From the NCBI RefSeq assembly GCF_001905725.1, contig NZ_LIWB01000001.1, positions 1,120,881 to 1,184,880 of the forward strand: 64,000 nucleotides of DNA. Direction: 5' to 3'. The stretch comes from Streptomyces sp. CB02400 (GTDB taxonomy: Bacteria; Actinomycetota; Actinomycetes; Streptomycetales; Streptomycetaceae). Each line of letters opens with the position of its first letter. Within the stretch, counting starts at the first letter, position 1. Under the pieces are notes generated by a model, which was given only the letters and a program-made list of their open reading frames with translations, was not told the DNA's origin and did no database searches. Shown here piece after piece: positions 16,718-25,669 of the stretch. A program made the position numbers and the translations under genes.

Positions 16718-19700
16718 ATGCGGGAAGGCCGGTGGGTCACGGTCACCGAGTCCGAGTTCGAGCACGAACGCCGCGGCCTGGAGGCGATCAGGGAGAAGCT
16801 GCCGGACGGCGACCCCTGGCGGGCCTGGTCGAACTTCACCTTCACCGCGAACACCGGCCACGTCCGGGAGGTCGACCTGCTGGTCGTCGCCCCCGGCGGC
16901 CTGTGCATGATCGAGCTGAAGGACTGGCACGGCTCGGTCACCTCCGAGAACGGTACCTGGGTCCAGACCACCCCCGGCGGCTACCGCCGCACCCACGGCA
17001 ACCCGCTGCACCTGGTCAACCGCAAGGCCAAGGAGCTGGCCGGCCTGCTCGCCCAGCCCGGCGCCAGGCGGGTCTGGGTCGCCGAGGCCGTCTGCTTCAC
17101 CGACAACGGCCTCCGCGTCCGGCTGCCCGCCCACGACCAGAACGGCGTGTACACCGTCGACGAACTGGTCGACATGCTCAAGCAGCCCCCGGCCGACGAG
17201 CGGCGCCGCATCACGGCGATCGGCTCGCGCGAGGTCGCGGCGGCCCTGGCGAACATCGGCATCCGCAAGAGCGACGCGCAGTACAAGGTCGGCCCGTACG
17301 AGCTGGAGCGGAAGTCCTTCGAGTCCGGGCAGACCTGGGCCGACTACCTCGCCCGCCACAGCGACCTGCCCGAGGCCGCACGCGTGCGGATCTACCTCAG
17401 CGAGCGCGGCTCCGACGCCTCCCTGCGCCAGTCCGTGGAGAACGCCGCCCGGCGTGAGGCCGCGGTGCTGGGCCGGTTCAAGCACCCGGGCGTCGTCCAG
17501 CTCAAGCAGTACTTCCCCTCCGGGCACGCCGCCGGCCCCGCGCTGATCTTCGACTACCACCCGGACACGCTGAAGCTGGACGAGTACCTGGTCCAGTACG
17601 GGGAGAAGCTGGACATCCTCGGCCGGATGGCGCTGGTGCGCCAGCTCGCCGAGACGATGCGCTCCGCGCACGCCAGCCGCATCCACCACCGCGCGCTCGC
17701 CGCCCGCTCCGTCCACGTCGTCCCCCGCCCGCGCGGCCGCAAGGGGCAGGCCGTCGGGGAGGAGACCGCCTGGCTCACCCCGCAGCTGCAGATCTCCGAC
17801 TGGCAGATCGCCACCCAGCGCAGCGGCGACTCCTCGCAGGGCCAGGGCATGACCCGGTTCGCGCCGACCGCCCTGTCCGCCATGCACCTGTCCGACGACG
17901 CCGACGCCTACCTCGCCCCGGAACTCACCGCCCTCAGCCCCGACCCGGTCTACCTCGACGTGTACGGGCTCGGCGTCCTCACCTACCTGCTGGTCACCGG
18001 CAAGGCCCCGGCCGCCAGCCAGGCCGAGCTGCTGGCCCGCCTGGAGGCGGGCGAGGGCCTGCGCCCCAGCTCCCTGGTGGACGGGCTCTCCGAGGACGTG
18101 GACGAGCTGGTGCAGGCCGCCACCGCCTACCGTCCCGGCCAGCGCCTCTCCAGCGTCGACGAGTTCCTGGAGCTGCTGGAGGTCGTCGAGGACTCCCTCA
18201 CCGCCCCCGCCGCCGCCCTCGACGGGCACGCGGAGGAGGAGACCGGGGCGAGCGCCGACAAGGACCCGCTGGAGGCCGTTGCCGGCGACGTGCTCGCCGG
18301 CCGGTGGGAGGTCCGCCGCCGCCTCGGCACCGGCTCCACCAGCCGCGCCTTCCTCGTCCGCGACCTGGAGGCGGAGACCCGCAGGACGCGCCCGCTGGCC
18401 GTGCTGAAGGTCGCCCTCTCCGACAGCCGAGGCGAGATCCTCGTCCGCGAGGCCGAGGCCATGGGCCGCCTGCGCCCCCACTCCGGCATCATCCGCCTCG
18501 TCGAGCCCGAGCCGCTGCTCATCGCCGGCCGCACCGTCCTGGCGCTGGAGTACGTCGGCGACGAGCGCGACGACGACGCCCAGGGCGCCGAGGGCGCGGC
18601 CCGCCCGCGCCGCCGCGAGGAGACCGTCGCCCGCCAGCTCCGCGAGCACGGCCGCCTCCCGGTCGACCAGCTGGAGGCGTACGGCGACTATCTCTTCGGC
18701 GCCGTCGACTTCCTCGAGGGCGAGGGCGTCTGGCACCGGGACATCAAGCCCGACAACATCGCCGTCCGCATCCGCCCCAACCGCACCCGCGAGCTGGTCC
18801 TCATCGACTTCTCGCTGGCCGGCTACCCCGCGAAGAACACCGACGCGGGCACCGAGGGCTACCTCGACCCCTTCGTCGACGTCATCACGCGCGGCTCGTA
18901 CGACTCGCACGCCGAGCGGTACGCCGTCGCCGTCACCCTGCACCAGATGGCCTCCGGCGAGCTGCCGAAGTGGGGCGACGGCAGCGTCCTGCCGCGCATG
19001 ACCGACCCGAAGGAGTGGCCGTACCCGACCATCGCGGCCGAGGCCTTCGACCCGGCCGTGCGGGACGGGCTCGTCGCCTTCTTCCAGAAGGCCCTGCACC
19101 GCGACGCGGGCAAGCGGTTCCCCGAGCTGAAGCCGATGCGGGACGCCTGGCGCAAGGTCTTCCTCGACGCCTCGCAGACCGTCCCCTCCAGCCACCGCAC
19201 CCGCCCCACGGCCCCCGCCGACGGGACCACACCCGCCGAGGGCGCCGCCGCGGGGATCGCGGACGCCGAGCCGGAGACCGCCGAGCAGCAGCGCGACCGC
19301 CTCGCCGCCGAGGTCACCCGCGACACCCCGCTGACCGTCTCCGGCCTCACGCCCGCCGCCCAGTCCTTCCTCTACGGCCTGGGCCTCACCACGGTCGGCG
19401 AACTCCTCGACTACAGCCGCCGCAAGCTCGTCAACGCCCCCGGCCTCGGCGCCAAGACCCGCAACGAGATCCAGCAGCGGCAGCGGGAGTGGGGCGAGCG
19501 GCTGCGCGAGATCCCCGTCTCCCCGCTCACGCCGAAGGGCCGGGCGGAGGCGAAGGAGGAGCTGGAACAGCTCACCGCCGCCGAGTCCGCCCTCGTCGGA
19601 CAGCTCGCGACGGGCGAGTCGGCGGGCGCGCTGTCCGCCCGCACCCTGCGCTCGGTCAGCCTCGACACCCTCGCCACCGTCTTTGTGCCGGCCGTCAACA

Positions 19701-21394
19701 ACAACGGCTCCAACCGCAACAAGGCGGAGGTGGTGCGGCTGCTGCTGCGCCTGCCCGACGAGCACGGCGTCCTGCCGGACATCGGCGTCTGGCCGAAGCA
19801 GAAGGACGTGGCCGACGCGCTCGGCCTCAGCCACGGCCGTATCCCGCAGATGCTCAAGGACGAGCGCAAGCGCTGGAAGGCGGAGCCCGCCGTCCGGGCG
19901 CTGCGGGACGAGATCATCGATCTGCTGGAGAGCATGGGCCGCGTCGCCTCCGCCGTGGAGATCGCCGACGCCCTCGCCGTCCGCCGCGGCACGCACCTCG
20001 CCGGGCGCGAACAGCGGCGCGCGATGGCCCTGGCGGCGGTGCGGGCCGTCGTCGAGGTCGAGCAACTGGTGCCGCAGGAGGCCGAGTTCCAGCACCAGCC
20101 GAACCGCAAGGCGACCGACGAGTCGCTGGGCGCCGGCCTGCTCGCCCTCGACGTCCGCGAGAACGACGCTCCGGACACCCCGACCGCGCCCGGCCTGCTC
20201 GACTACGCGACCCGCCTCGGCAGGACGGCCGGTCGGCTGGCCGAGCTGGACACCCTGCCGACGGCCGCGACCGTCCTGGCCGAACTGGGCGCGCTGACGG
20301 TCCCGCCCGGCGCTGTCGACTGGGACGAGCGGCGCATGGTGGAACTGGCCGCCGCCGCGTCGGTGAATGCCGCCGCCACTCCGCGCCTGGAGATCTACCC
20401 GCGCGACCTGTCGCTCGTCCGCGCGCTGCGCCTCACCCAGGCCGGCCTCGTCCGCTGGATCCCGGGCGTTCCGGAGGGTCGGCAGCCCGGCCTGACCGGT
20501 GAGGACGTACACGAGCGGGTGCGTGCCCGCTTCCCCGAGCTGGGCGTCCCGGACGGGCGCGGCGGCACGACCCACGAACTGCCGACCGGCGGCCCGCTCA
20601 CCAAGGCGCTGCGCGACGCGGGCTTCGAACTGTCGCTTAGCATGCGCGAGGACACGGGCACGCTGCGCTACCTGCCGACGCGGGTGGAGGACGCCTCCAG
20701 CTACCTCACGACGGGCGCGTGGCGGCAGTCGACGCGCACGGGCACGGTGACGCGGTACGCGGACGACCCACAGCTCGCGGGCGCGGTGCGCGCGGAGGAA
20801 CGGCTGCTCGCCTCGGCCCACCGGGACGGGTACCGGGTGCTGACCGTACGGCAGCAGCTCGTGCGGGACGCGGTACGGGAATTGAGCGCCGAACGGCTGG
20901 GCGCGCGGGCGGTATCGGTGACCGAGCTGTTCCTGGAGGCCCTGCACGGTCAGGTCACGCCAGGCACCAAGCCGACTTGGGAGACCCTGCTCAAGGCGGA
21001 CGCCGCCGAGCCGGGCTCGAAGGGCGCGGTGCGGTTCGCGGAGTACGCGCGGACGGCATGGGGCTCGGTCGAGCCCCGGATCGCCGAGCTGCTGGGCAAC
21101 GGCGGTGGTGGCGGTGCGGGTCCGGTCCTGCTAACGGAGGCCGGGGTGTTCGCCCGGTACGACGCGATGGGCGTCCTGGACCGGCTGGCATCGGCGGCCC
21201 GGCGGGGCGGGCGGGGGCTGTGGCTCCTGGTCCCGCAGAACGACCCCTCGCGCGAGCCCCGGCTCGGGCAGGCGGCCGTGCCGTACCAGGCCGGCCTGGG
21301 GGAGTGGATCCAGCTTCCGGACACGTGGGTGGGCAACGCCCATCGCGGGTCCGGCGAGGTTGTGGCAAGTGGTGTCGAGGGAGACGCGAAGTGA
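16718..21394 (+). CDS. pglW: BREX type 2 serine/threonine kinase PglW
   Basis: The ATG at 16718 is preferred because GGGGACAGG lies just upstream; an in-frame ATG at 16589 would add 43 residues with no similarity to the family. The protein is 1558 aa. The N-terminus is a NERD-type nuclease-related domain (about residues 30-110: REVDLLVV, IELKDW). A first kinase-like domain (~200-500) is degenerate, with HRAL in place of HRD. A second kinase domain has VLK at ~563, the catalytic HRDIKPDN near 672-679, and IDFS where DFG is usual. A helix-hairpin-helix/alpha-CTD-like segment (~878-928) and a long C-terminal region follow. PglW is the kinase of the Pgl/BREX type 2 phage exclusion system. Its stop overlaps the pglX GTG, so the two are coupled. 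Confidence 0.93.
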   Translation: MREGRWVTVTESEFEHERRGLEAIREKLPDGDPWRAWSNFTFTANTGHVREVDLLVVAPGGLCMIELKDWHGSVTSENGTWVQTTPGGYRRTHGNPLHLVNRKAKELAGLLAQPGARRVWVAEAVCFTDNGLRVRLPAHDQNGVYTVDELVDMLKQPPADERRRITAIGSREVAAALANIGIRKSDAQYKVGPYELERKSFESGQTWADYLARHSDLPEAARVRIYLSERGSDASLRQSVENAARREAAVLGRFKHPGVVQLKQYFPSGHAAGPALIFDYHPDTLKLDEYLVQYGEKLDILGRMALVRQLAETMRSAHASRIHHRALAARSVHVVPRPRGRKGQAVGEETAWLTPQLQISDWQIATQRSGDSSQGQGMTRFAPTALSAMHLSDDADAYLAPELTALSPDPVYLDVYGLGVLTYLLVTGKAPAASQAELLARLEAGEGLRPSSLVDGLSEDVDELVQAATAYRPGQRLSSVDEFLELLEVVEDSLTAPAAALDGHAEEETGASADKDPLEAVAGDVLAGRWEVRRRLGTGSTSRAFLVRDLEAETRRTRPLAVLKVALSDSRGEILVREAEAMGRLRPHSGIIRLVEPEPLLIAGRTVLALEYVGDERDDDAQGAEGAARPRRREETVARQLREHGRLPVDQLEAYGDYLFGAVDFLEGEGVWHRDIKPDNIAVRIRPNRTRELVLIDFSLAGYPAKNTDAGTEGYLDPFVDVITRGSYDSHAERYAVAVTLHQMASGELPKWGDGSVLPRMTDPKEWPYPTIAAEAFDPAVRDGLVAFFQKALHRDAGKRFPELKPMRDAWRKVFLDASQTVPSSHRTRPTAPADGTTPAEGAAAGIADAEPETAEQQRDRLAAEVTRDTPLTVSGLTPAAQSFLYGLGLTTVGELLDYSRRKLVNAPGLGAKTRNEIQQRQREWGERLREIPVSPLTPKGRAEAKEELEQLTAAESALVGQLATGESAGALSARTLRSVSLDTLATVFVPAVNNNGSNRNKAEVVRLLLRLPDEHGVLPDIGVWPKQKDVADALGLSHGRIPQMLKDERKRWKAEPAVRALRDEIIDLLESMGRVASAVEIADALAVRRGTHLAGREQRRAMALAAVRAVVEVEQLVPQEAEFQHQPNRKATDESLGAGLLALDVRENDAPDTPTAPGLLDYATRLGRTAGRLAELDTLPTAATVLAELGALTVPPGAVDWDERRMVELAAAASVNAAATPRLEIYPRDLSLVRALRLTQAGLVRWIPGVPEGRQPGLTGEDVHERVRARFPELGVPDGRGGTTHELPTGGPLTKALRDAGFELSLSMREDTGTLRYLPTRVEDASSYLTTGAWRQSTRTGTVTRYADDPQLAGAVRAEERLLASAHRDGYRVLTVRQQLVRDAVRELSAERLGARAVSVTELFLEALHGQVTPGTKPTWETLLKADAAEPGSKGAVRFAEYARTAWGSVEPRIAELLGNGGGGGAGPVLLTEAGVFARYDAMGVLDRLASAARRGGRGLWLLVPQNDPSREPRLGQAAVPYQAGLGEWIQLPDTWVGNAHRGSGEVVASGVEGDAK

Positions 21395-24300
21395 TCGACC
21401 GCAAGGCTCTGTTGGACGACCTGAAGCAGCAGGTCAAGGCGGTCGAGGCCGACCTCGACAAGCAGGTGAAGGCGCTCGGTGAGGTCGGTGCGCGGCTGCG
21501 GGCCGAGTACGACCAGGCGCGCAAGCTGGGGCGTACGGCGGCGACGTGGACCTCGTGGCTGGACGAGCGGGTCACGCAGGTCGCGGTGGCGTGGGTGCTG
21601 GGGACTGTCTTCGTGCGGTTCTGCGAGGACAACCGGCTGATCCCGGAGCCGTACCTGACGGGGCCGGACGGTGACCGGCGCGAGCTGGCGGAGTCGCGGT
21701 ACGACGCGTACGTGGAGTCGGACGAGGACCCGACGTACCGGGGGTGGCTGGAGAAGGCGTTCGACGAGCTGGGTCAGGGGCAGGCGGGGCGGCTGCTGTT
21801 CGATAAGCGGCACAACCCGCTGTATCAGGTGCCGCTGTCGCACGACGGTGCGCGGGAGCTGGTCGAGTTCTGGCGTCAGCGCGACGAGGCGGGCGTCCTC
21901 GTCCACGACTTCACCGACCCGCTGAACGAGGACGGCACGGAGGGGTGGGACACGCGGTTCCTGGGGGACCTGTACCAGGACCTGAGTGAGGCCGCCCGGA
22001 AGACGTACGCGCTGCTCCAGACGCCGGAGTTCGTGGAGGAGTTCATCCTTGACCGGACGATGAACCCGGCGGTGCGGGAGTTCGGGTACGAGGAACTGAA
22101 GATGATCGACCCTACGTGTGGGTCGGGGCACTTTGTGCTGGGGGCGTTTCGGCGGCTGGTGCGGTTGTGGGCGGAGGGGCATCCGGGGAAGGACGTGCAC
22201 GAGCGGGTGCGGGCGGCGCTGGAAGCCGTGCATGGCGTGGACATCAATCCGTTCGCGGTGGCCATTGCGCGGTTTCGGTTGCTCGTTGCGGCTATGGCAG
22301 CGAGCGACGTTACTAGCATGGCAGAAGCTGGGAAGTACGAGTGGCCCATTCGACTTGCGGTGGGGGACTCGTTGATCAAGCACCGGTATCGGCAGGGGAA
22401 CCTGTTCGACGGCTCTGAAGAGGTGGGGGCGGACGAACTCGCGGACTTCAAGTATGCGACCGAGGACGTTCACGAGCACCCGGACATCCTGCTGCAGGGA
22501 CGTTACCACGTGGTGGTGGGAAATCCGCCGTATATCACGGTGAAGGATAAGGGGCTGAATCAGCTTTATCGTGATCTATACGATGCGTGCGCTGGGAAGT
22601 ATGCACTTTCGGTTCCGTTCGCTCAGCGATTTTTCGAGCTGGCCAGGCGAGGAACTGCTGATGGGTGCGGCTACGGAATAGTTGGACAGATCACGGCAAA
22701 TTCCTTCATGAAGCGAGAGTTCGGTGCAAAGCTGATCGAGAGTTACTTTGCGCACGATGTGGAATTGACCGAGGTCATCGACACGTCCGGAGCTTACATC
22801 CCGGGTCACGGGACCCCGACAGTGATCCTGGTCGGCAAGCGACGGGAGGGAAGCCGGCGCGCGGCGACTATTCGTACGGTTCGCAGCGTACAAGGGGAGC
22901 CGGGGGTGCCAGAGAACCCTGCAAAGGGTTTGGTCTGGCGAGCAATTATCGATCAGATCGACACTCCCGGATCCGTCGGCGAGTGGGTGTCGGTAAGCGA
23001 TATGGAGCGGGCGCGGTACTTTGGTGGGCATCCTTGGGTGCTTGCTGCAGGTGGCCGGGAAATGCTCGAGCAGCTCAAAGAAGCAGAATCTCAGAAGCTT
23101 AAATCGATTGTCGATCCGATCGGATTCTCTGTAATTACGGGCGATGATGATCAGTTCGTGTATTCGCGGCCGCTTGCCCGCTGGATTCCTGAGCGCAATG
23201 TGACCCTCCGACCGTTCCTCGTAGGTGACGGAATTCGTGACTGGGGAAGCTCTTCTGGTGCTGATGCGATCTATCCGCTTGATGCCTCCGCCGCTGAGCG
23301 CCATGTACTTGAAGGGAGGTATCTATGGGCGCGACGGCAGCTACTTCGCACCGGCCTCATGTTCTCGAAGACCAAGGAGCAGCGTGGAATCCCATGGTCC
23401 GACTACACGTTCTCTAGGAAGGATCGGATTGAAGCTCCCCATTTGATCGCTTTTTCTTTCATGGCCACGCACAACCACTTCGTTCTAGAGCGCAGGGGAA
23501 GTGTGCTTAACCACTCGGCTCCGGTCATCAAGCTGCGGGAGAGTAGTGCGGAAGAGGATTACCTAGGTCTGCTCGGGTTGCTCAATAGCTCCACTGCTGG
23601 ATTCTGGATCAAGCAAGTGAGCCATAGTAAGGGTAATGCGACGGCTGCCAGTGGCATGCCTGATCAGCCATGGTCATGGAACTTTGAGATCACCGGCACA
23701 AAGTTGGAGGAGTTTCCGCTTCCCGTTGATCGCCCTGTCGATCTCGCTGCTGCACTCGATGTCCTCGCTCAGAAACTCAGTGCTGTCAGTCCGTGGCGTG
23801 TTCTTGCCGAATCCACGCCCACCACTGATGTCCTCCGCAAGGCTCGTCAGACTTGGGAGTCCACTCGAGCGCGCATGATTGCCCTCCAGGAGGAACTGGA
23901 CTGGCAAGTTTACTCAATCTATGGCTTGCACTCTGAGGATCTACGTACTCCAGGGTCCGACGTGCCCGGAATTGCCGCAGGGGAGCGCGCGTTTGAAATC
24001 ATTCTCGCACGGAAGATTGATAACGGCGAGGTGAACACAAAGTGGTTCACCCACCATGGCAGAAAAACCGTCACGGAAATCCCATCCCATTGGCCCGCTC
24101 CCTATCGCGAGATCGTGCAGAAGCGAATCGACGCCATCGAATCGAACCACGCTATCGGGATGGTCGAGCGGCCCGAGTACAAGCGCCGCTGGGCCACGGA
24201 GGGCTGGGACGCGCTCCAAGAGAAGGCTCTGCGCTCCTGGCTGCTCGACCGCATGGAGAACCGCGATTTGTGGTTCGACGAGAACGGTCAGCCCACCATC

Positions 24301-24987
24301 CTCACCCTGACCCGTCTCACCGACGCGCTTTCCCGTGACGAGGACTTCGTGTCGGTCGCCAACCTCTACGCGCCCCGTAAGGAACTCGCGAAGGCCGTCG
24401 CTGAGCTGATCACCGACGAGCACGTGCCGTTCCTCTCCGCTCTGCGCTACAAGCCCTCCGGGATGAAGAAGCGCGCCGACTGGGAAGAGGTCTGGGACCT
24501 CCAGCGCAAGGAGGACGCCGCGCCCGACGAGCCGTCTAAGCGGAAGATCCGGGACTCCATCCCCGTGCCGCCGAAGTACACCTCGGCCGACTTCCTCCGC
24601 CCGTCCTACTGGCGAGCGCGCGGCAAGCTCGACGTGCCCAAGGAGCGGTTCATCTCCTACGGGCAGACCAATGCTGCCACCCCCGAGCTGTATGGGTGGG
24701 CCGGCTGGGATCACAAGGAGCAGGCGCAGGCGCTGGCGACGTACTTCACCAACGCCGCGCTGTCCGCCGAGGAGATCACACCGTTCCTCGCCGGCCTGCT
24801 GGAACTGCAGCCGTGGCTGTACCAGTGGCACAACGAGTTCGACATGTTCTACAGCGGCTCCCCGGCGGACTTCTTCGCCGGTTACCGCCAGCAGAAGCAG
24901 GGCGAGCACGGACTCACGGACGACGACCTCCGTGGCTGGCGTCCTCCGGCCGCGACCCGAGGTCGTCGCGCAGCAGCGAAGCAGTAG
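21391..24987 (+). CDS. pglX: BREX DNA adenine-specific methyltransferase PglX
   Basis: The GTG at 21391 overlaps the pglW stop (GTGA). The protein is 1198 aa, the normal size for PglX. It has a coiled N-terminus, the S-adenosylmethionine-binding motif DPTCGSGH at 240-247, and the catalytic NPPY at 378-381 of an N6-adenine methyltransferase; the rest is target-recognition and C-terminal regions. It should mark host DNA at the BREX site and is needed for exclusion of phage. Base composition is striking: the ends are typical high-GC Streptomyces, but the middle (about 22500-24000) is much lower, only 45% G+C in 23101-23160. Rare codons such as CTA and AGG occur there. This suggests that the recognition part was exchanged horizontally. 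I see no homopolymeric G-tract longer than five bases. Confidence 0.95.
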   Translation: MIDRKALLDDLKQQVKAVEADLDKQVKALGEVGARLRAEYDQARKLGRTAATWTSWLDERVTQVAVAWVLGTVFVRFCEDNRLIPEPYLTGPDGDRRELAESRYDAYVESDEDPTYRGWLEKAFDELGQGQAGRLLFDKRHNPLYQVPLSHDGARELVEFWRQRDEAGVLVHDFTDPLNEDGTEGWDTRFLGDLYQDLSEAARKTYALLQTPEFVEEFILDRTMNPAVREFGYEELKMIDPTCGSGHFVLGAFRRLVRLWAEGHPGKDVHERVRAALEAVHGVDINPFAVAIARFRLLVAAMAASDVTSMAEAGKYEWPIRLAVGDSLIKHRYRQGNLFDGSEEVGADELADFKYATEDVHEHPDILLQGRYHVVVGNPPYITVKDKGLNQLYRDLYDACAGKYALSVPFAQRFFELARRGTADGCGYGIVGQITANSFMKREFGAKLIESYFAHDVELTEVIDTSGAYIPGHGTPTVILVGKRREGSRRAATIRTVRSVQGEPGVPENPAKGLVWRAIIDQIDTPGSVGEWVSVSDMERARYFGGHPWVLAAGGREMLEQLKEAESQKLKSIVDPIGFSVITGDDDQFVYSRPLARWIPERNVTLRPFLVGDGIRDWGSSSGADAIYPLDASAAERHVLEGRYLWARRQLLRTGLMFSKTKEQRGIPWSDYTFSRKDRIEAPHLIAFSFMATHNHFVLERRGSVLNHSAPVIKLRESSAEEDYLGLLGLLNSSTAGFWIKQVSHSKGNATAASGMPDQPWSWNFEITGTKLEEFPLPVDRPVDLAAALDVLAQKLSAVSPWRVLAESTPTTDVLRKARQTWESTRARMIALQEELDWQVYSIYGLHSEDLRTPGSDVPGIAAGERAFEIILARKIDNGEVNTKWFTHHGRKTVTEIPSHWPAPYREIVQKRIDAIESNHAIGMVERPEYKRRWATEGWDALQEKALRSWLLDRMENRDLWFDENGQPTILTLTRLTDALSRDEDFVSVANLYAPRKELAKAVAELITDEHVPFLSALRYKPSGMKKRADWEEVWDLQRKEDAAPDEPSKRKIRDSIPVPPKYTSADFLRPSYWRARGKLDVPKERFISYGQTNAATPELYGWAGWDHKEQAQALATYFTNAALSAEEITPFLAGLLELQPWLYQWHNEFDMFYSGSPADFFAGYRQQKQGEHGLTDDDLRGWRPPAATRGRRAAAKQ

Positions 24988-25507
24988 CCAGGAGCAGATC
25001 GACATCCGTCGGTTCAAGGGCCACCCGGTGCGTGAGCGGGTGGCCCTTTGTCTGCGTGTGCAGCTCCGCCCATACGGTCTTTCTTGGGGCGGCCTCGCGA
25101 GGGCTGGCGCCCCAGTCGTCCGCGAGGGCGGCGACCAGAAGCAGGCCCCGGCCGGACTCGGACAGCGAGTCGGTCGCCGAAGGGCTGGCGGCCGAGGGCT
25201 GTTTCTCATCGCGGGTGTCGGTCACCTCGATACGGAAGGTGCCCTCGGCCAGGGTGAGGTGGACGTGGAAGTCCCGGCCGGGGACGTGGCCGTGGCGGAC
25301 GGCGTTGGCGGTGAGTTCCGCCGTGATGAGGGTGAGCGTCTCATTGACCGTGGTCGCGTACGGGTGGCCCCAGTCGTTCAGGCGGTGCGAGACGAGTCTG
25401 CGAGCGAGGCGGGCACCGCGCGGCGTTGACGTGAAGCGCATGGTGAACTCGTGTTCGGGCGCGGGGTGCTGCTGCATATGCCCATTCGGGGGAGTTGCTG
25501 ACTTCAT
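24914..25507 (-). CDS. RsbW/SpoIIAB-like ATP-binding regulatory protein
   Basis: The ATG at 25507 gives 197 aa. The HATPase_c motifs are visible: N-box ELTANAVRHG, G1-like VTDTRDEKQP, and G2-like SGRGLLLVAALADDWG. Proteins of this anti-sigma-factor-kinase-like group are the usual divergent partner of WhiJ-type helix-turn-helix plus DUF397 pairs in Streptomyces, as here. Its 3' end overlaps the 3' end of pglX by 74 bases on the opposite strand, and the pglX terminator lies inside it. The C-terminal ~45 residues extend beyond the usual fold. It probably acts in a regulatory switch together with the next two genes. The kinase target is unknown. Confidence 0.85.
   Translation of the reverse strand: MKSATPPNGHMQQHPAPEHEFTMRFTSTPRGARLARRLVSHRLNDWGHPYATTVNETLTLITAELTANAVRHGHVPGRDFHVHLTLAEGTFRIEVTDTRDEKQPSAASPSATDSLSESGRGLLLVAALADDWGASPREAAPRKTVWAELHTQTKGHPLTHRVALEPTDVDLLLATASLLRDDLGSRPEDASHGGRRP
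25016..25048 (+). terminator. Terminator after pglX
   Basis: AAGGGCCACCCG (25016-25027) pairs exactly with CGGGTGGCCCTT (25037-25048) around a nine-base loop, and a short T run follows. It lies within the antisense coding sequence of the ATP-binding protein gene. Confidence 0.75.
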
Positions 25508-25509
25508 AG

Positions 25510-25543
25510 GGTCAACGGTGTCGGACTCTGCGTAGCGTTGACC
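25510..25543. promoter_or_regulatory. Inverted repeat between divergent regulatory genes
   Basis: GGTCAACG (25510-25517) and CGTTGACC (25536-25543) are perfect reverse complements 18 bases apart. They sit just upstream of the ATP-binding protein start and in the divergent gap with the helix-turn-helix gene. The right arm contains TTGACC, a −35-like hexamer. This is a likely operator for the WhiJ-like regulator. Confidence 0.45.
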
Positions 25544-25669
25544 AGGAGCGATGCGCTGACGGGTACGGGCTGTACACGCCGTCGGCGCGCTTGTACCTGG
25601 TGTTGGGCGTGACCGGTTCCCAGGCCCCGAAGTTGGCTGACTGGGCGGTTGTACGAGAGGAGCTGCGGC

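Noticed and set aside
16649-20947. 1432-codon minus-strand frame opposite pglW
   Set aside because: It is rich in Val/Gly/Leu/Asp with no motifs; pglW is the real gene.
21391-24987. Phase-variable G-tract in pglX
   Set aside because: Phase variation of pglX is known in S. coelicolor, but I found only runs of up to five G here, too short to claim a slippage tract.
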